Assembly (NCBI RefSeq): GCF_001941845.1
Contig: NZ_CP018870.1
Location: 496,001-560,000, forward strand
Direction: 5' to 3'
DNA from: Streptomyces sp. TN58
GTDB taxonomy: Bacteria > Actinomycetota > Actinomycetes > Streptomycetales > Streptomycetaceae
Length of the DNA stretch: 64,000 nt
The translations under genes and the position numbers were made by a program. Each line of letters opens with the position of its first letter. Position 1 is the stretch's first letter. Shown here one piece after another: positions 8,167 to 17,709 of the stretch. The notes under the pieces are model-generated. The model did not search any database. It worked only from the letters and a program-made list of their open reading frames with translations, and was not told the origin of the DNA.

Positions 8167-8523
8167 ATGCAGGTCCCGCTGTACCAGGCCAAGGCGGAGT
8201 TCTTCCGGATGCTCGGGCACCCCGTCCGGATCCGTGTTCTCGAACTCCTCCAGAACGGCCCCGTACCCGTGCGCGAGCTGCTGAACGAGATCGAGATCGA
8301 ACCGTCCAACCTCTCGCAGCAGCTCGCGGTGCTGCGCCGCTCCGGCATCGTGGTCTCGATACGCGACGGCTCGACGGTCAGTTACGCCCTCGCCGGCGGC
8401 GACGTGGCGGAACTGCTGAGGGCCGCTCGGCGCATCCTCACCGAGCTGCTGGTCGGGCAGAGCGAGCTGCTCGCCGAACTCCGTGACGCCGACACCTCGG
8501 TGCCTACGGGTCCTTCGTTGTAG
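8167..8523 (+). CDS. ArsR-family winged-helix transcriptional regulator
   Basis: A 118-residue protein with an ArsR-type winged helix over residues 5-80: 'AEFFRMLGHPVRIRVLELL', then the recognition helix region 'EPSNLSQQLAVLRRSGIV' and the wing 'SIRDGSTVSYAL'. No cysteine pair of the classical metal site (CxC in helix 3) is present, so the inducer is probably not arsenite or cadmium. A C-terminal helical tail of about 30 residues follows. The ATG has a GGAG ribosome site. There is no adjacent transporter or enzyme on the same strand, so the regulon beyond possible autoregulation is not visible here. Confidence 0.88.
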   Translation: MQVPLYQAKAEFFRMLGHPVRIRVLELLQNGPVPVRELLNEIEIEPSNLSQQLAVLRRSGIVVSIRDGSTVSYALAGGDVAELLRAARRILTELLVGQSELLAELRDADTSVPTGPSL

Positions 8524-8533
8524 ACGGTCGTGC

Positions 8534-8572
8534 GCGCCGCCGGGGCACCCTCGAAAGGGGCCCCGGCGGCGC
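8534..8572. terminator. Strong convergent terminator
   Basis: A perfect 13-bp inverted repeat (GCGCCGCCGGGGC at 8534-8546, complement at 8560-8572) with a 13-nt loop containing GAAA lies 10 bases after the ArsR stop codon. It is 43 bases from the end of the converging phospholipase gene. Confidence 0.8.
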
Positions 8573-8614
8573 TGCGTTCAGGCCCGCCGCGGCGGGCGCC
8601 GGCCCGGCCGGGCG

Positions 8615-10228
8615 TCAGCCCTGGCAGAGGCCCCGGGCGTAGTCGTACGTCGCGGTGGCCTGGGAGTAGCGCCACTGCGGGTCCAGCAGGCCGCTCTTGA
8701 GCTGTGCGGCCGCCGCCGGGCTCTCGACGACGTAGCCGAAGTCCTGCAACCAGGACGGGTAGAGGTTCTTGGAACCGATGTAGAAGGCCGACCCGTCCAC
8801 CGAGACCAGCTTGTGGTGCTGGGCGTAGGGCTTGCCGTCCGCCCAGGTCGGCTGGTCGGAGGCGCGGAACGTGGCCAGCTGGAGGTTCTCGCACAGGGCT
8901 GTCCGCGCACGGCCGCCGTCACCGGTCAGGGCCGTGACCCGGCCGCGCAGGGCGTCGCTCACCTCGGAGAGCGACTTGATCTGCGAGTAGCCGCCGCTGC
9001 CGATCGTGCCGCGGTTCGCCGGGTCGCTCACCACGATGCGGACCTTGACGCCGGAGAGGAGCTTCGCGGCGAGTGCGTCGTAGAGGCGTACGTCGTAGCG
9101 GGGCAGCGGCGGGCAGGTGGCGTGCACGTCCTGCTGGGAGATCTCGATGTGCGAGGTCGCGCTGGAGACGAGGGCGCGCAGGGCGCTCTCCTCGGGGTTG
9201 ACGGTGTCGTAGTCCCGGTCGGCGTTCGTCCTGTCGGACACCCCGATCCCGCACTTGGTGTCGCCGGCCGTGGGCAGGACGGGGCGGAAGGCCGAGGCGG
9301 GGTCGTTCTGGCGGATGCCGACGCCGAGGCCGCCGACCGCCAGCGCCGGTACGTCGCCGCCGCCCTGCGGGTTCGCGGGCCGGGGCAGGGCGGGCATGCA
9401 GTCCGCGCCGGGCGAGGCGGCGAACCAGACCGAGTTCCAGTTGCCCTTGTTGCGGCAGGTCCAGTCCCAGAGGGAGTCCAGGTAGCGGCCCGCGGAGCCG
9501 GCGGCGGGCCCGGACAGCGCGAGGTCGACGTCGCTGACCGGATGGGTGGTGTCGAGGTAGTCGTCCTTCCAGCTGTTGATCCCGCCGGTGATCACCGAGC
9601 CGCCGTCCACCACGACCAGCTTGGAGTGGTTCCAGGAGAACGCGGTCTTCGAGGTGGTCATCGAGGCCACGTTGAGGGTGATGGCGGCCGCGTCGGCCGG
9701 TCCGAGCCTGGCGAGCAGCTCGTCGCGGTAGGACGAGGGGATGACGGTGGAGTGGTAGAGGGGCGCGGCGCCCACCATGATGCGGACCTTGAGCCGGTTG
9801 CCCTTCTGGACGGACTCCTTCAGGCCCGCGACGATCGCGTCCTGGAAGCCGCCGTTGGGGAAGGGCGCCAGCGTCGATATGTCCACCGTCTCCCGGGCGC
9901 CGGCGATGTCCTGGCGCGTCTTCTCCAGGAGGCGGCGCGATCCGGGCCGGTCGGTGCACGCGGCGTCGCCCCAGCAGCCGGGGGTCTGGAGCAGCCAGTC
10001 GGCGCCACCGGGGGTGGAGGAGCCGAGCCGGTTGCCGGAGGTGCGCTCCCAGACCGAGCCCTCCAGGCCCGGCGAGACCTGGCGCAGCGTCTGCTCGACC
10101 GAGTCCAGGTGCGGTGTGGGTGCTTCGGCGGCGTAGGCGGGGGCGGTGGCGGCGGCGCCGAGGAGGGAGAGGCCGAGTGCGAGGGCCGAGGTGGAGACGA
10201 GGGCCTTCGTACGGACGGTGCGTGCCAA
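8615..10228 (-). CDS. Secreted phospholipase D family protein
   Basis: A 537-residue exported protein. Residues 1-34 are a Sec signal peptide ([20 protein letters not shown], ending AYA|A). Two HKD motifs mark the phospholipase D superfamily: H201-K203-D208 in [16 protein letters not shown] and H471-K473-D478 in [16 protein letters not shown]. Each contributes half of the active site that hydrolyses phosphodiester bonds through a covalent histidine intermediate. Several cysteines (C85, C91 and others) suggest disulphides in the exported form. The size and motifs fit secreted actinomycete phospholipases D acting on phosphatidylcholine, though other phosphodiesters are possible. The gene appears monocistronic and ends at a shared terminator. 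Confidence 0.9.
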   Translation of the reverse strand: MARTVRTKALVSTSALALGLSLLGAAATAPAYAAEAPTPHLDSVEQTLRQVSPGLEGSVWERTSGNRLGSSTPGGADWLLQTPGCWGDAACTDRPGSRRLLEKTRQDIAGARETVDISTLAPFPNGGFQDAIVAGLKESVQKGNRLKVRIMVGAAPLYHSTVIPSSYRDELLARLGPADAAAITLNVASMTTSKTAFSWNHSKLVVVDGGSVITGGINSWKDDYLDTTHPVSDVDLALSGPAAGSAGRYLDSLWDWTCRNKGNWNSVWFAASPGADCMPALPRPANPQGGGDVPALAVGGLGVGIRQNDPASAFRPVLPTAGDTKCGIGVSDRTNADRDYDTVNPEESALRALVSSATSHIEISQQDVHATCPPLPRYDVRLYDALAAKLLSGVKVRIVVSDPANRGTIGSGGYSQIKSLSEVSDALRGRVTALTGDGGRARTALCENLQLATFRASDQPTWADGKPYAQHHKLVSVDGSAFYIGSKNLYPSWLQDFGYVVESPAAAAQLKSGLLDPQWRYSQATATYDYARGLCQG

Positions 10229-10415
10229 TGTGTTTCCTTGACTGGGGGGGTGGCTCGGGCCGGGGAACGTGGGTCGGCCACGTCTCCGACCTTGATCAAC
10301 TGACGCAAGTTACCAGTCCGTAGCCCCTTGTTCGCCCGCCTCGGGCGAGTTCCGGCCACAGGGCCCCGGCCCGCTGGGCGGAGGCGGTGGGCGGCCGGTT
10401 CCGTACCCTGGTCGC

Positions 10416-11315
10416 ATGCGTATGCGCCCCACCCTGAGCTGGACGCCCACGGAGGATCCGCGGCCCGCCACCACGGATCCGGAGCCCGTCGCCGACGCGC
10501 TGAGCGCCGGCGGCGTGCTGGTGCTCAGCGGTGCGGGCATCTCCACGGAGTCGGGCATTCCCGACTACCGGGGTGAGGGCGGGAGCCTGCGCAGGCACAC
10601 CCCGATGACCTACCAGGAGTTCAGGGCGAGCGCGCAGGCCCGGCGCCGGTACTGGGCGCGCAGCCACCTCGGCTGGCGCACCTTCGGCCGGGCCACGCCC
10701 AATGCCGGGCACCGGGCCGTCACGGCGTTCGGGCGGCACGGGCTGCTGTCCGGGGTGATCACGCAGAACGTCGACGGCCTGCACCAGGCCGCCGGCAGCG
10801 AGGACGTGGTGGAACTCCACGGGAGCCTGGACCGGGTCGTGTGCCTGTCCTGCGGGGCGTACTGCCCGCGCCGCGACCTCGCGCGCAGGCTGGAGGAGGT
10901 GAACGCGGGCTTCGGGCCGGCGGCCTCCCGGCTGAATCCGGACGGTGACGCCGACCTCACCGACGAGCAGGTCGGCGACTTCCGCGTGGTGCCGTGTGCG
11001 CGGTGCGGCGGCGTGCTCAAACCGGACGTGGTGTTCTTCGGCGAGGCGGTTCCTCCGCGACGGGTCGCGCGCTGCCGCGAGCTGGTCGACGGGGCGACCT
11101 CGCTGCTGGTCCTGGGCTCCTCCCTGACGGTGATGTCCGGGCTGCGGTTCGTCCGCCAGGCGGCGCAGGCCGGCAAGCCGGTCCTGATCGTCAACCGGGA
11201 TCCCACCCGCGGCGACCCCCATGCCGTCACCCGGGTCGCCCTGCCCCTGGGTACGGCCCTCACCGGCCTGGCCGCCCGTCTGGGCGTCCCCGTGGACGCC
11301 GAAGCGGCGCCCTGA
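10416..11315 (+). CDS. cobB: SIR2 family NAD-dependent protein deacylase
   Basis: A 299-residue sirtuin that removes acyl groups from lysine side chains using NAD+. Visible are the NAD loop GAGISTESGIPDYRG (39-53), TQNVDGLH (116-123), the catalytic H135 in VELHGS, and the zinc site C143/C146 and C194/C197. Class III sirtuins usually carry a Tyr-x-x-Arg pocket for acidic acyl groups; here residues after the NAD loop read MTYQEFRASAQARRRYW, so the acyl preference is open. The ATG at 10416 lies 6 bases after a TACCCT hexamer, which suggests a leaderless message. Symbol cobB is by family. Confidence 0.9.
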   Translation: MRMRPTLSWTPTEDPRPATTDPEPVADALSAGGVLVLSGAGISTESGIPDYRGEGGSLRRHTPMTYQEFRASAQARRRYWARSHLGWRTFGRATPNAGHRAVTAFGRHGLLSGVITQNVDGLHQAAGSEDVVELHGSLDRVVCLSCGAYCPRRDLARRLEEVNAGFGPAASRLNPDGDADLTDEQVGDFRVVPCARCGGVLKPDVVFFGEAVPPRRVARCRELVDGATSLLVLGSSLTVMSGLRFVRQAAQAGKPVLIVNRDPTRGDPHAVTRVALPLGTALTGLAARLGVPVDAEAAP

Positions 11316-11360
11316 CCCCGTGGAATTCCGCCGCAGGCACCGAGGGAGGAGGGGCGGCCG

Positions 11361-11864
11361 ATGTCCGACATGCCGTCACCCGGCGCCGAGCCCGATCCCG
11401 AGTACGCGGACACGCCCGCGCCCGCGTCTACGCCCGCGTCCGGCACGGCCCGGCCTGTCGGCGGGACGCTGCACCACGTCGAGATCTGGGTGCCCGACCT
11501 CGGCCGGGCCGCCGTCTCCTTCGGCCGGCTCCTGGAGGCCATGGGCTACACGCCGTTCCAGAGCTGGAGCCACGGGCGGAGCTGGCGGCTCGGAACTTCG
11601 TACCTGGTGTTCGAGCAGTCCCCGGCCCTCACGGCCGACCGTCACGACCGGTGCCGCCCGGGGCTGAACCACCTGGCCTTCCACGTGGAGGACCACGAGC
11701 GGGTGGAGGCCCTGGCCCTGGAGGCCCGGCGGTACGGGTGGAGTCTGATGTTCCCCGACCGCCACCCGCACGCGGGCGGCAGCCGCAGCTACGCCGCCTA
11801 CCTGGTGAACACCGACGGCTTCGAGGTCGAACTGGTGGCCTTCGACCACCCGGAACCGGAGTGA
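11361..11864 (+). CDS. VOC (glyoxalase/bleomycin-resistance fold) family protein
   Basis: A 167-residue protein with a disordered N-terminus rich in Pro, Ala and Thr (1-32), then a single vicinal-oxygen-chelate domain. The pattern LHHVEIWVPDLGRAAVSFG opens the domain, followed by GLNHLAFHVED in the middle and DGFEVELVAF at the end. Histidine and glutamate at these positions (H in LHHVEIWV, H in LNHLAFHV, E in FEVELV) are the usual metal ligands. Substrate unknown. The ATG follows a strong GGGAGGAGG. It starts 45 bases after the sirtuin stop, so cotranscription is likely. Confidence 0.85.
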   Translation: MSDMPSPGAEPDPEYADTPAPASTPASGTARPVGGTLHHVEIWVPDLGRAAVSFGRLLEAMGYTPFQSWSHGRSWRLGTSYLVFEQSPALTADRHDRCRPGLNHLAFHVEDHERVEALALEARRYGWSLMFPDRHPHAGGSRSYAAYLVNTDGFEVELVAFDHPEPE

Positions 11865-11871
11865 GGGCCGG

Positions 11872-12189
11872 TCATGGGCTCGGCTTCCGGACCCAGGCGC
11901 CCTCGGGCCCGACGGGCCCTTCGGGCGGGGCCGGCGCTGCCGCCGCGCGCCGCAGCTGCCGCAGGGCCAGCAGGCCGCCGAGGCCGGGGACGCAGGCCCG
12001 CCACCTCACCCCCGGCTCCGCCGTTGCCCGCCAGGCGGTGAGGATGACGACCAGGTACGCCGTGCCGTGCACGGGACCGCCCAGGGAGGCGACCGCCTCG
12101 GCGTGGACGGTGAGGAGGTTGCCCAGCAGGAGGGCCAGGGAAGCGGCCTCCACCCGGGCCGCGACGAGCAGTACGCGCATGTCGGTCAC
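11872..12189 (-). CDS. Small membrane protein (DUF3817-like)
   Basis: A 105-residue protein with about three hydrophobic segments (residues about 13-30, 40-52 and 66-78) and a Pro-rich tail. The pattern 'LGNLLTVHAEAVASLGGPVHGTAYLVVI' resembles the DUF3817 integral membrane family, which has a conserved 'GPxHGxxY'-type motif. Function unknown. Its start overlaps the stop of the upstream membrane gene by 4 bases, so translation is coupled. Confidence 0.65.
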   Translation of the reverse strand: MTDMRVLLVAARVEAASLALLLGNLLTVHAEAVASLGGPVHGTAYLVVILTAWRATAEPGVRWRACVPGLGGLLALRQLRRAAAAPAPPEGPVGPEGAWVRKPSP

Positions 12190-12629
12190 GCCCCCGTGGT
12201 GGAGCCGGGGCGGACGATCATCAGTACGACGACGACCGCCCAGAGCAGGTTGAACACGCCGGTGGCCATCGCCAGCCGGGCCGCCCCGGACGTGTCCGGG
12301 CCGTCGAGCAGCCGCTGCTGTCCGGGCAGGATCGCCATCACGAGCAGGGCCGCCGCCGCGGCGGTGAGCACGATGGACACCAGCAGCCAGGCATCGGTCA
12401 GGACGCCGAGCCGGGCGCCCGTGGCGACCCCGAAGACGGGTACGGCGATCCCGACCGCCGTGTAGGCGCGGCAGATCCGGTGCAGCACGCGGGCCGTCCG
12501 CAGCCCCTCGCCGGCGTCCTCCTCGGCCGGGGTGCGGGTGTGGCGCGGGAACATCGAGGCCGCGACCGCGATCGGCCCGATCGCCAGGATCGCGGCCAGC
12601 ACGTGGACGGACAGGAGCAGCTTGGTCAC
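12186..12629 (-). CDS. Membrane protein, DUF2269-like
   Basis: A 147-residue protein with four predicted membrane helices: residues about 5-25 (VLAAILAIGPIAVAASMF), 54-72, 80-102 and 124-141. The first helix with 'HVLAAILAIGP' resembles the DUF2269 family. It forms a two-gene operon with the DUF3817-like protein and faces a PadR gene across an 89-base region holding two palindromes, so repression by that PadR protein is likely. The transported or bound substrate, if any, is unknown. Confidence 0.7.
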   Translation of the reverse strand: MTKLLLSVHVLAAILAIGPIAVAASMFPRHTRTPAEEDAGEGLRTARVLHRICRAYTAVGIAVPVFGVATGARLGVLTDAWLLVSIVLTAAAAALLVMAILPGQQRLLDGPDTSGAARLAMATGVFNLLWAVVVVLMIVRPGSTTGA

Positions 12630-12656
12630 GGCGTTCTCACGCCTCTCATGGATCGG

Positions 12657-12678
12657 CTGGCAATAGATTGCCAGGCAA
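12657..12678. promoter_or_regulatory. Two overlapping palindromes between divergent genes, probable PadR operator
   Basis: CTGGCAAT (12657-12664) and ATTGCCAG (12667-12674) are exact complements. TTGCC-A-GGCAA (12668-12678) is a second perfect palindrome overlapping the first. Both lie between the membrane operon (start 12629) and the PadR gene (start 12719). The PadR promoter appears to have TAGGCT at 12705-12710, 8 bases before the ATG, so the message may be leaderless and the palindromes lie upstream of or over the -35 region. Confidence 0.6.
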
Positions 12679-12718
12679 CCTATACGACGAGGGCGCGGTT
12701 TGGGTAGGCTGCCTGACC

Positions 12719-13057
12719 ATGAAGGCCAGTGAGGTACGCGGGCACCTGGACGGACTGCTGCTGTCCGTACTCGAATCGGGCCCCCTGCACGGATACGCGG
12801 TGATCGCCGCGGTGCAGGAGCGCAGCAACGGCGTGCTGGAGCTCCGCAAGGGCACCATCTACCCCGCGCTGAACCGGCTGGAGCGCCTCGGTCTCCTGGA
12901 CAGCACCTGGGAGTCCGCCGGTGAACGCCGACGGCGCTGCTACGAGCTGACCGAGGCGGGCAGGCGCAGTCTGGACACGGAGCGGCAGGTGTGGCGGGAG
13001 TTCACCGCCGCGATCGGCTCGGTGCTCGAACCGGCGCAGCCGCGGACGGCGACGTGA
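12719..13057 (+). CDS. PadR-family transcriptional regulator
   Basis: A 112-residue winged-helix protein. The family pattern is clear: LDGLLLSVLESGPLHGYAVI at the start, LRKGTIYPALNRLERLGLL as recognition helix, and RRRCYELTEAGRRSL as the wing. A C-terminal helix (residues 85-105) would form the dimer interface. The ATG at 12719 is chosen because the family begins here; upstream codons overlap the palindromes. Its stop overlaps the start of the next gene (GTGA), a common arrangement in which a PadR protein is coupled to a membrane partner. Confidence 0.92.
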   Translation: MKASEVRGHLDGLLLSVLESGPLHGYAVIAAVQERSNGVLELRKGTIYPALNRLERLGLLDSTWESAGERRRRCYELTEAGRRSLDTERQVWREFTAAIGSVLEPAQPRTAT

Positions 13058-13734
13058 GCGGGCGGTCCCAGGACACGGCGCGCGTCGACCCCATCGAAGC
13101 GCACGTGGCCGAACTGGCCGCCGTCCTGCGCGGCACGGACCGCGCGAAGACGCGAATGCTGGCGGAGCTGCGCGAGGGACTGCTCGACGCGGCGGCGGAG
13201 CTGGCCCCCGGGCGGGAGCCCGACGACGAGGCGGCACGGGAGGCGGTACGCCAGTTCGGCAGCGTGGCGGAACTGGCGCCGGGCTTCCAGCACGAACTCA
13301 CGCTGGTCCAGGCCCGTCACACGTCCGGCAGGATCGTGCTCCTCGCGCCCCTCCTGCTCCCCTGCTGGTACGTGCTCGCCGCGGCCGGGCCCACAGCGCA
13401 CGGGCTGCCGTACGCGGCCCAGGTGCTGCTCGCGCACCTGGGCGGCACCGCTGCGGCCGCCGCGCTGGCGGCAGCGGCGTACCTGGCCGCGACCGGCCCG
13501 CTCGCCCGCCGGCTGGCCACCCCAGCCCGGCTGCCGGCCGTGGTCGCCTGGACGGGCACCACCGCCGCCGTCGCCCTGGCGCTGAGCGCGTTCACGCTCA
13601 CCCTGGCCTCCCTGCTGACGGCGAGCCGGCCGCTCTGCGCACTGGCGGGCGCGGTCGTCATCGTCTTCCACGCGAAGGTCGCGGCGTCGGCCCGCGCCTG
13701 TCGCGAGTGCGCCAGGCTGCCCGCCACCGCCTGA
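13054..13734 (+). CDS. PadR-associated membrane protein with permease-prefix domain
   Basis: A 226-residue protein. Residues 1-85 are soluble and helical ('IEAHVAELAAVLRG', 'MLAELREGLLDAAAEL', 'AAREAVRQFGSVAELAPGF'), the pattern of the permease-prefix domain often fused to or paired with membrane proteins. About four hydrophobic helices follow between 92 and 215. The start is a GTG overlapping the PadR stop as GTGA, so the two are translationally coupled. In such pairs the membrane protein is usually the regulated partner. No transport motif is visible. Confidence 0.78.
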   Translation: MSGRSQDTARVDPIEAHVAELAAVLRGTDRAKTRMLAELREGLLDAAAELAPGREPDDEAAREAVRQFGSVAELAPGFQHELTLVQARHTSGRIVLLAPLLLPCWYVLAAAGPTAHGLPYAAQVLLAHLGGTAAAAALAAAAYLAATGPLARRLATPARLPAVVAWTGTTAAVALALSAFTLTLASLLTASRPLCALAGAVVIVFHAKVAASARACRECARLPATA

Positions 13735-13792
13735 CCGCCGGAGCGGCGGGCCCAGGCGGGACATCGTGCCCGTGGCCGGGTTGGTTTCCGCG

Positions 13793-16225
13793 TCAGCCGG
13801 ACGGGGCGCGCCAGGGGATCTCGGCCCAGACCTGCTTGCCGCCGCTGAGGGGGACCGAGCCCCAGGCCGCCGCCGTCGCCTCCACGATGAGCAGTCCGCG
13901 TCCGCCGGTCGACTCCCAGCTCACCGACACCGGTTTGACGGGGCTGCGCGGCGACGCGTCGTTCACGGAGATGCGCAGCCGGTCCGTGGACAGGGTCAGG
14001 TCCATGCCCACCTCGCCCTGCGTGTGCGCGATGGCGTTGGTGACCAGTTCGGAGACGATCAGCAGAGCCGTGTCGGCTTCGTCCACCACTCCCCAGGACC
14101 GCAGGGTGCGCGCGGTGAAGCGGCGGGCGTGCAGGACCGCCTTGGGCAGCCGCCACACCGTCCAGTGGCTCCGCTTGGGCCGGCCGCCCGTTCCGTCGTA
14201 GCGCAGGAGCAGCAGCGCCACGTCGTCGTCGCGCCTGCCCACGCCCATGACCAGTTCGTCGGCGACCCCGCCCGCGTCGACCGGGTCGGCCTCCGCGAGG
14301 GTCTCGCACACCCGCCGCATGCCCTCCTCCAGGGGCAGCCGGGCGGATTCGACCAGGCCGTCGGTGAGCAGGACGAGCAGGGTTCCGGGGAGCAGCCCCG
14401 TCTCGGTCATCGGGAACTCGGCTTCCGCGAGCACGCCCAGGGGCGGCCCCCCTTCGACGGCCATCTCCTCGGTGACTCCGTCGGGGTGGCGCACCACCGG
14501 CGGGAGGTGGCCGGCCCGTACGACGCGGGCGATGCCCTCCTCCATGTCGAGGTCCACATAGGTGCACGTGGCGAAGAGGTCGGTCTCCATGCCGACGAGC
14601 AGCCGGTTCGCCCGCGAGACCACCACGTCGGGCGGGTGGCCCTCCACCGCGTACGCCCTGACCGCCGTACGCATCTGGCCCATGATGGTGGCGGCTCCGG
14701 CGCTGTGCCCCTGCACGTCCCCGATGACGAAGGCCACGTGTCCGTCGCCGAGCGGGATGACGTCGTACCAGTCGCCGCCGACCTCCAGTCCCGCCGTCGC
14801 GGGCAGGTAGCGGGCGACGGCGACCCCGCCCGGCAGCTCGGGGAGCTTGCGGGGCAGCAGGCTGCGCTGGAGCATGGTCGCGAGTTCGTGGCCCGCGTCC
14901 AGCGCGTGGGCCCGTACCAGGGCCTGACCGACCAGTCCGGCGGTCGCGGTCAGCAGTGAGCGCTCCTCGGGGGCGAAGCGGTGCTCCTCGTCCCACCCCA
15001 CGAGGCACACTCCGACCAGCCTCCCCTCGGCGGGCAGCGGCAGCACGGCGAGGCCGCCGGGCCCCACGCCCAGGAGTCCGGGTTCGAGGGTCGCGCCGGG
15101 CGGCCACAGGGTCATGTGGCCGGCCCGCAGCGCGCTCTCCAGGGTGGGGAGGTCCCCGAGGGCGACATCGGGCCACTCCGAGCGCCATTCGGCGCGCCAG
15201 CTCTCCGGCCAGGCGTCGGGCTCCGGCGGGTCGAGGGCGGTGACGATGAGCCGTTCGGGTTCCAGTTCGCCGACCGCGACCCGGGAGGCGCCCAGCGGCT
15301 CGCGCAGGGCGGCCACGGCCAGCCGGCTGACCTCCCGGATCGTCGCGGCTCCCGCGAGGGTGGCCGAGAGGCGCTGGACGAGGGACACCTCGTCGGCGCT
15401 GGGCCGCAGGTAGGAGGCGTCGGCCACCACGCCCAGGACGCGCAGGGGTGTGCCGTCGGGATCCACCTCGACCCTGCAGCGCAGGCCCAGCCAGCGCAGC
15501 TCGCCGTTGGGGCGGCGGATCCGGAAGGCCAGCTGCTGTCCGGTGGCGGCCAGCCGGTCCGGTTCCACGACGGCCATCAGCGCGGGCATGTCGTCGGGGA
15601 CGGCGCAGGCGAGCAGGCTCTCCACCTGCCCGTCGAACTGCTCGGGGGCCAGGCCGAGCAGTTCCAGGACGTGGGCGTGGGCCTCCATGCGGCCGGTGCC
15701 CAGGTCCAGGATGAAGGCTCCGCCCTGGTCGGGGACCAGGGACTGGACCAGGTGCGCCTGGGGGGCTCGGCGCCCGGCGAAGCGGGCGGCGACGGATTCG
15801 AGTCCGGCGGCCACCTGGTCGGCGTACAGCTCCAGGAGGCTGCGGTCGTCGGCGCTGAAGCCCTCGCCGACGTCGCCGGCTACGACGAGGCAGCCGAGCT
15901 CCTGGTCGCCGTGTCCCAGGGGCAGGGCGCCCAGGGAGATTCTGGCCGGAGAGGTCGGGGCCCCGTTGCGGACCCGGGTGGGGAAGTGGTGGGGGTCCTC
16001 CTCGATGAACTCGGCGAGTTCCTTGGGCGTGAGCCAGAGCGGGCGGCCGGAGCGGAAGGCGTTGGCGGCGGGTGAGTGGCCGGCCACGGCGAGGATGGCG
16101 GGCAGTCCGTAGAGGACCCCCCGGTTGCCGGTCAGCTCGGCCAGATGGAGTTCCCTGTCCTGGTCGGCGGCCACGTAGACGGCGGCGAGCTGAGCCCCGC
16201 AGAACGCAAAGCGATGCCTGGTCAC
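13793..16225 (-). CDS. GAF/PAS-containing SpoIIE-type PP2C phosphatase with C-terminal histidine-kinase-like ATPase
   Basis: An 810-residue cytoplasmic signalling protein. Order of modules: a GAF-like region (about 1-150), a PAS-like fold (about 165-270, including 'ILDLGTGRMEAHAHVLELLG'), a second GAF (about 275-440), a SpoIIE/PP2C phosphatase (about 450-680, with VGGDWYDVIPL and FVIGDVQGHSAGAATIMG carrying the metal-binding aspartates, and LTDGLVES), and an RsbW-like anti-sigma ATPase at the end (LIVSELVTNAIAHTQGEVGM). Such proteins act in partner-switching control of sigma factors. The GTG at 16225 has GGGAGGAGG upstream. No sigma factor or anti-anti-sigma gene is adjacent. Confidence 0.9.
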   Translation of the reverse strand: MTRHRFAFCGAQLAAVYVAADQDRELHLAELTGNRGVLYGLPAILAVAGHSPAANAFRSGRPLWLTPKELAEFIEEDPHHFPTRVRNGAPTSPARISLGALPLGHGDQELGCLVVAGDVGEGFSADDRSLLELYADQVAAGLESVAARFAGRRAPQAHLVQSLVPDQGGAFILDLGTGRMEAHAHVLELLGLAPEQFDGQVESLLACAVPDDMPALMAVVEPDRLAATGQQLAFRIRRPNGELRWLGLRCRVEVDPDGTPLRVLGVVADASYLRPSADEVSLVQRLSATLAGAATIREVSRLAVAALREPLGASRVAVGELEPERLIVTALDPPEPDAWPESWRAEWRSEWPDVALGDLPTLESALRAGHMTLWPPGATLEPGLLGVGPGGLAVLPLPAEGRLVGVCLVGWDEEHRFAPEERSLLTATAGLVGQALVRAHALDAGHELATMLQRSLLPRKLPELPGGVAVARYLPATAGLEVGGDWYDVIPLGDGHVAFVIGDVQGHSAGAATIMGQMRTAVRAYAVEGHPPDVVVSRANRLLVGMETDLFATCTYVDLDMEEGIARVVRAGHLPPVVRHPDGVTEEMAVEGGPPLGVLAEAEFPMTETGLLPGTLLVLLTDGLVESARLPLEEGMRRVCETLAEADPVDAGGVADELVMGVGRRDDDVALLLLRYDGTGGRPKRSHWTVWRLPKAVLHARRFTARTLRSWGVVDEADTALLIVSELVTNAIAHTQGEVGMDLTLSTDRLRISVNDASPRSPVKPVSVSWESTGGRGLLIVEATAAAWGSVPLSGGKQVWAEIPWRAPSG

Positions 16226-16522
16226 TGGCCGTGTCGCCTCCTCCCGAGGCCGTCCCGTCGAGCGCCGGGGTCTCCCCTCCATGCTGTCGCGCCCTGGACC
16301 CTCGGGGCGAGTCGGGAGCCCGGCGGGACGGCGGTACGGGGTCCCGCGGACGGGGGTACGGCGCGACGGGCGCGGCCACGCGGAGGACGGAGCGGGGCCG
16401 CGCGGGCCGGGATCCGGCGGCGGTCATGCCCGGCCGGCGCGCCCTGCGCATCGAACCGGCGCGAATCCGCAGAGGTCCCCCGCGGTTCCGCACCGGTTCG
16501 GGCCGCGCGCGGTCGCCGTGCC

Positions 16523-17380
16523 CTACCGCGACCGGCGGGGCACGGGAAGGGTGAGGCGCGTGTCCGGGTCCGCGGCCGGCAGCGCGATGGGGCTGGCGCC
16601 GTCGTGGTCGTGCTCCACGTCCGCGAGCGGGCGGGTGCGCTCGGCCGCATGGGCGAGCCAGGACCAGATGCGGAAGGTGTCGTCGGGGCCGGGGGCCGCG
16701 GTGCCGGGGCCGCTGATCCACGTGGTGAGGGTGAAGCGGTGGTCGGCGAAGTGTCCGCTGGGGCAGGTGGACGGGACGACCTCGTGGAAGGCGCCGGCCG
16801 GGAAGAAGACGATGGTGTCGTGCTCCGGCTCGATGGTCCGGTAGGACTCGGCCGGCCGGGCGCCGCCGTCGGCGAGCAGGGTGTCGTACAGCCGGAGCTG
16901 CCCGCCGCCGAAGCCGCGCGGCTTGCGGTGGAGGTAGTACACGGCGGACAGGGCCGTACCGACGTCGCGGACCCGGGAGGCGTCGGTGTGGATGCCGTAG
17001 TGGCCTCCCTCACCGTGGGACGTGAGGACCGTCAGGGTCTGCGTGAGGGCCGCCCGGTGGCCGAGGATGTCCTGGACGAGGGGCAGGCAGTCGGCCAGGT
17101 GCGCGCTGAACACCGAGCTGGTGACGGGCAGGACGAGGGAGCTGCGGCCCTTGTGGGAGACCTGTCCCGAGAGGGGGTCGAGGACCGTGCCCGCGTTGAA
17201 CTCGGCCTCCCGGGATATCGCGTAGGACAGCAGGGAGTCGGCGCGTTCGGCGCCGAGGAAGTTCTCGAAGCGGCACACCGGTGCCGGTACCACGGGAGCC
17301 GTGGACCACTGATCGGAGGGGGGCAGGGCCTGGATGCCGATTTCCGCCGGGGTGGCCGATTCCATCGCGTATCCGCTCAT
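16523..17380 (-). CDS. 2OG-Fe(II) oxygenase, prolyl 4-hydroxylase-like
   Basis: A protein of about 285 residues with a double-stranded beta-helix dioxygenase core. The iron ligands are H131 and D133 (HYGIHTDAS) and H199 (GAFHEVVPS); R215 (HRFTLTTW) is the likely 2-oxoglutarate-binding residue. The family oxidises proline or other substrates using 2-oxoglutarate and O2. The substrate is unknown; no peptide or polyketide pathway lies next to it. The start is uncertain between ATG 17380 and ATG 17365, neither with a strong ribosome site. The gene is isolated: a divergent VOC gene lies upstream and the SpoIIE gene downstream, each about 300 bases away. Confidence 0.82.
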   Translation of the reverse strand: MSGYAMESATPAEIGIQALPPSDQWSTAPVVPAPVCRFENFLGAERADSLLSYAISREAEFNAGTVLDPLSGQVSHKGRSSLVLPVTSSVFSAHLADCLPLVQDILGHRAALTQTLTVLTSHGEGGHYGIHTDASRVRDVGTALSAVYYLHRKPRGFGGGQLRLYDTLLADGGARPAESYRTIEPEHDTIVFFPAGAFHEVVPSTCPSGHFADHRFTLTTWISGPGTAAPGPDDTFRIWSWLAHAAERTRPLADVEHDHDGASPIALPAADPDTRLTLPVPRRSR

Positions 17381-17709
17381 GGCCCGGAACCGTACGCGCG
17401 CTGGCGGGAGCCGCCGAAGGGGCACATGGGGGGCGCACGGGGGAACACCGGGCCGGTCCCATGCGCTTACGGGCGCTGACAGGCCCGTACCCGTCGTGCG
17501 GGGTCGCCCCGTACCGCGTGACGCGCCTCGCGGGGCGTACGCCGGCGCACCGCGGCATCGCCCTGTCGCCCCTTCGACCCCTGGGCCCGTCGGCCCGTCG
17601 GCCCGTCGCCCGTCGCCCGGATGCCCGCGGGCGGGCCGCGGGATCCGGGGGGACGATGGGGCATAGCGGGCGGCGTTCGGCCGGGCCCGGACCGGCGGAG
17701 GGAGAGGCC

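Noticed and set aside
13317..16721. A very long open frame (1134 codons) on the minus strand in another frame of the SpoIIE gene
   Set aside because: Its translation is Arg/Pro/Gly-rich without motifs. The overlapping frame gives a clear GAF/PAS/SpoIIE protein. Long false frames are usual at this GC content.
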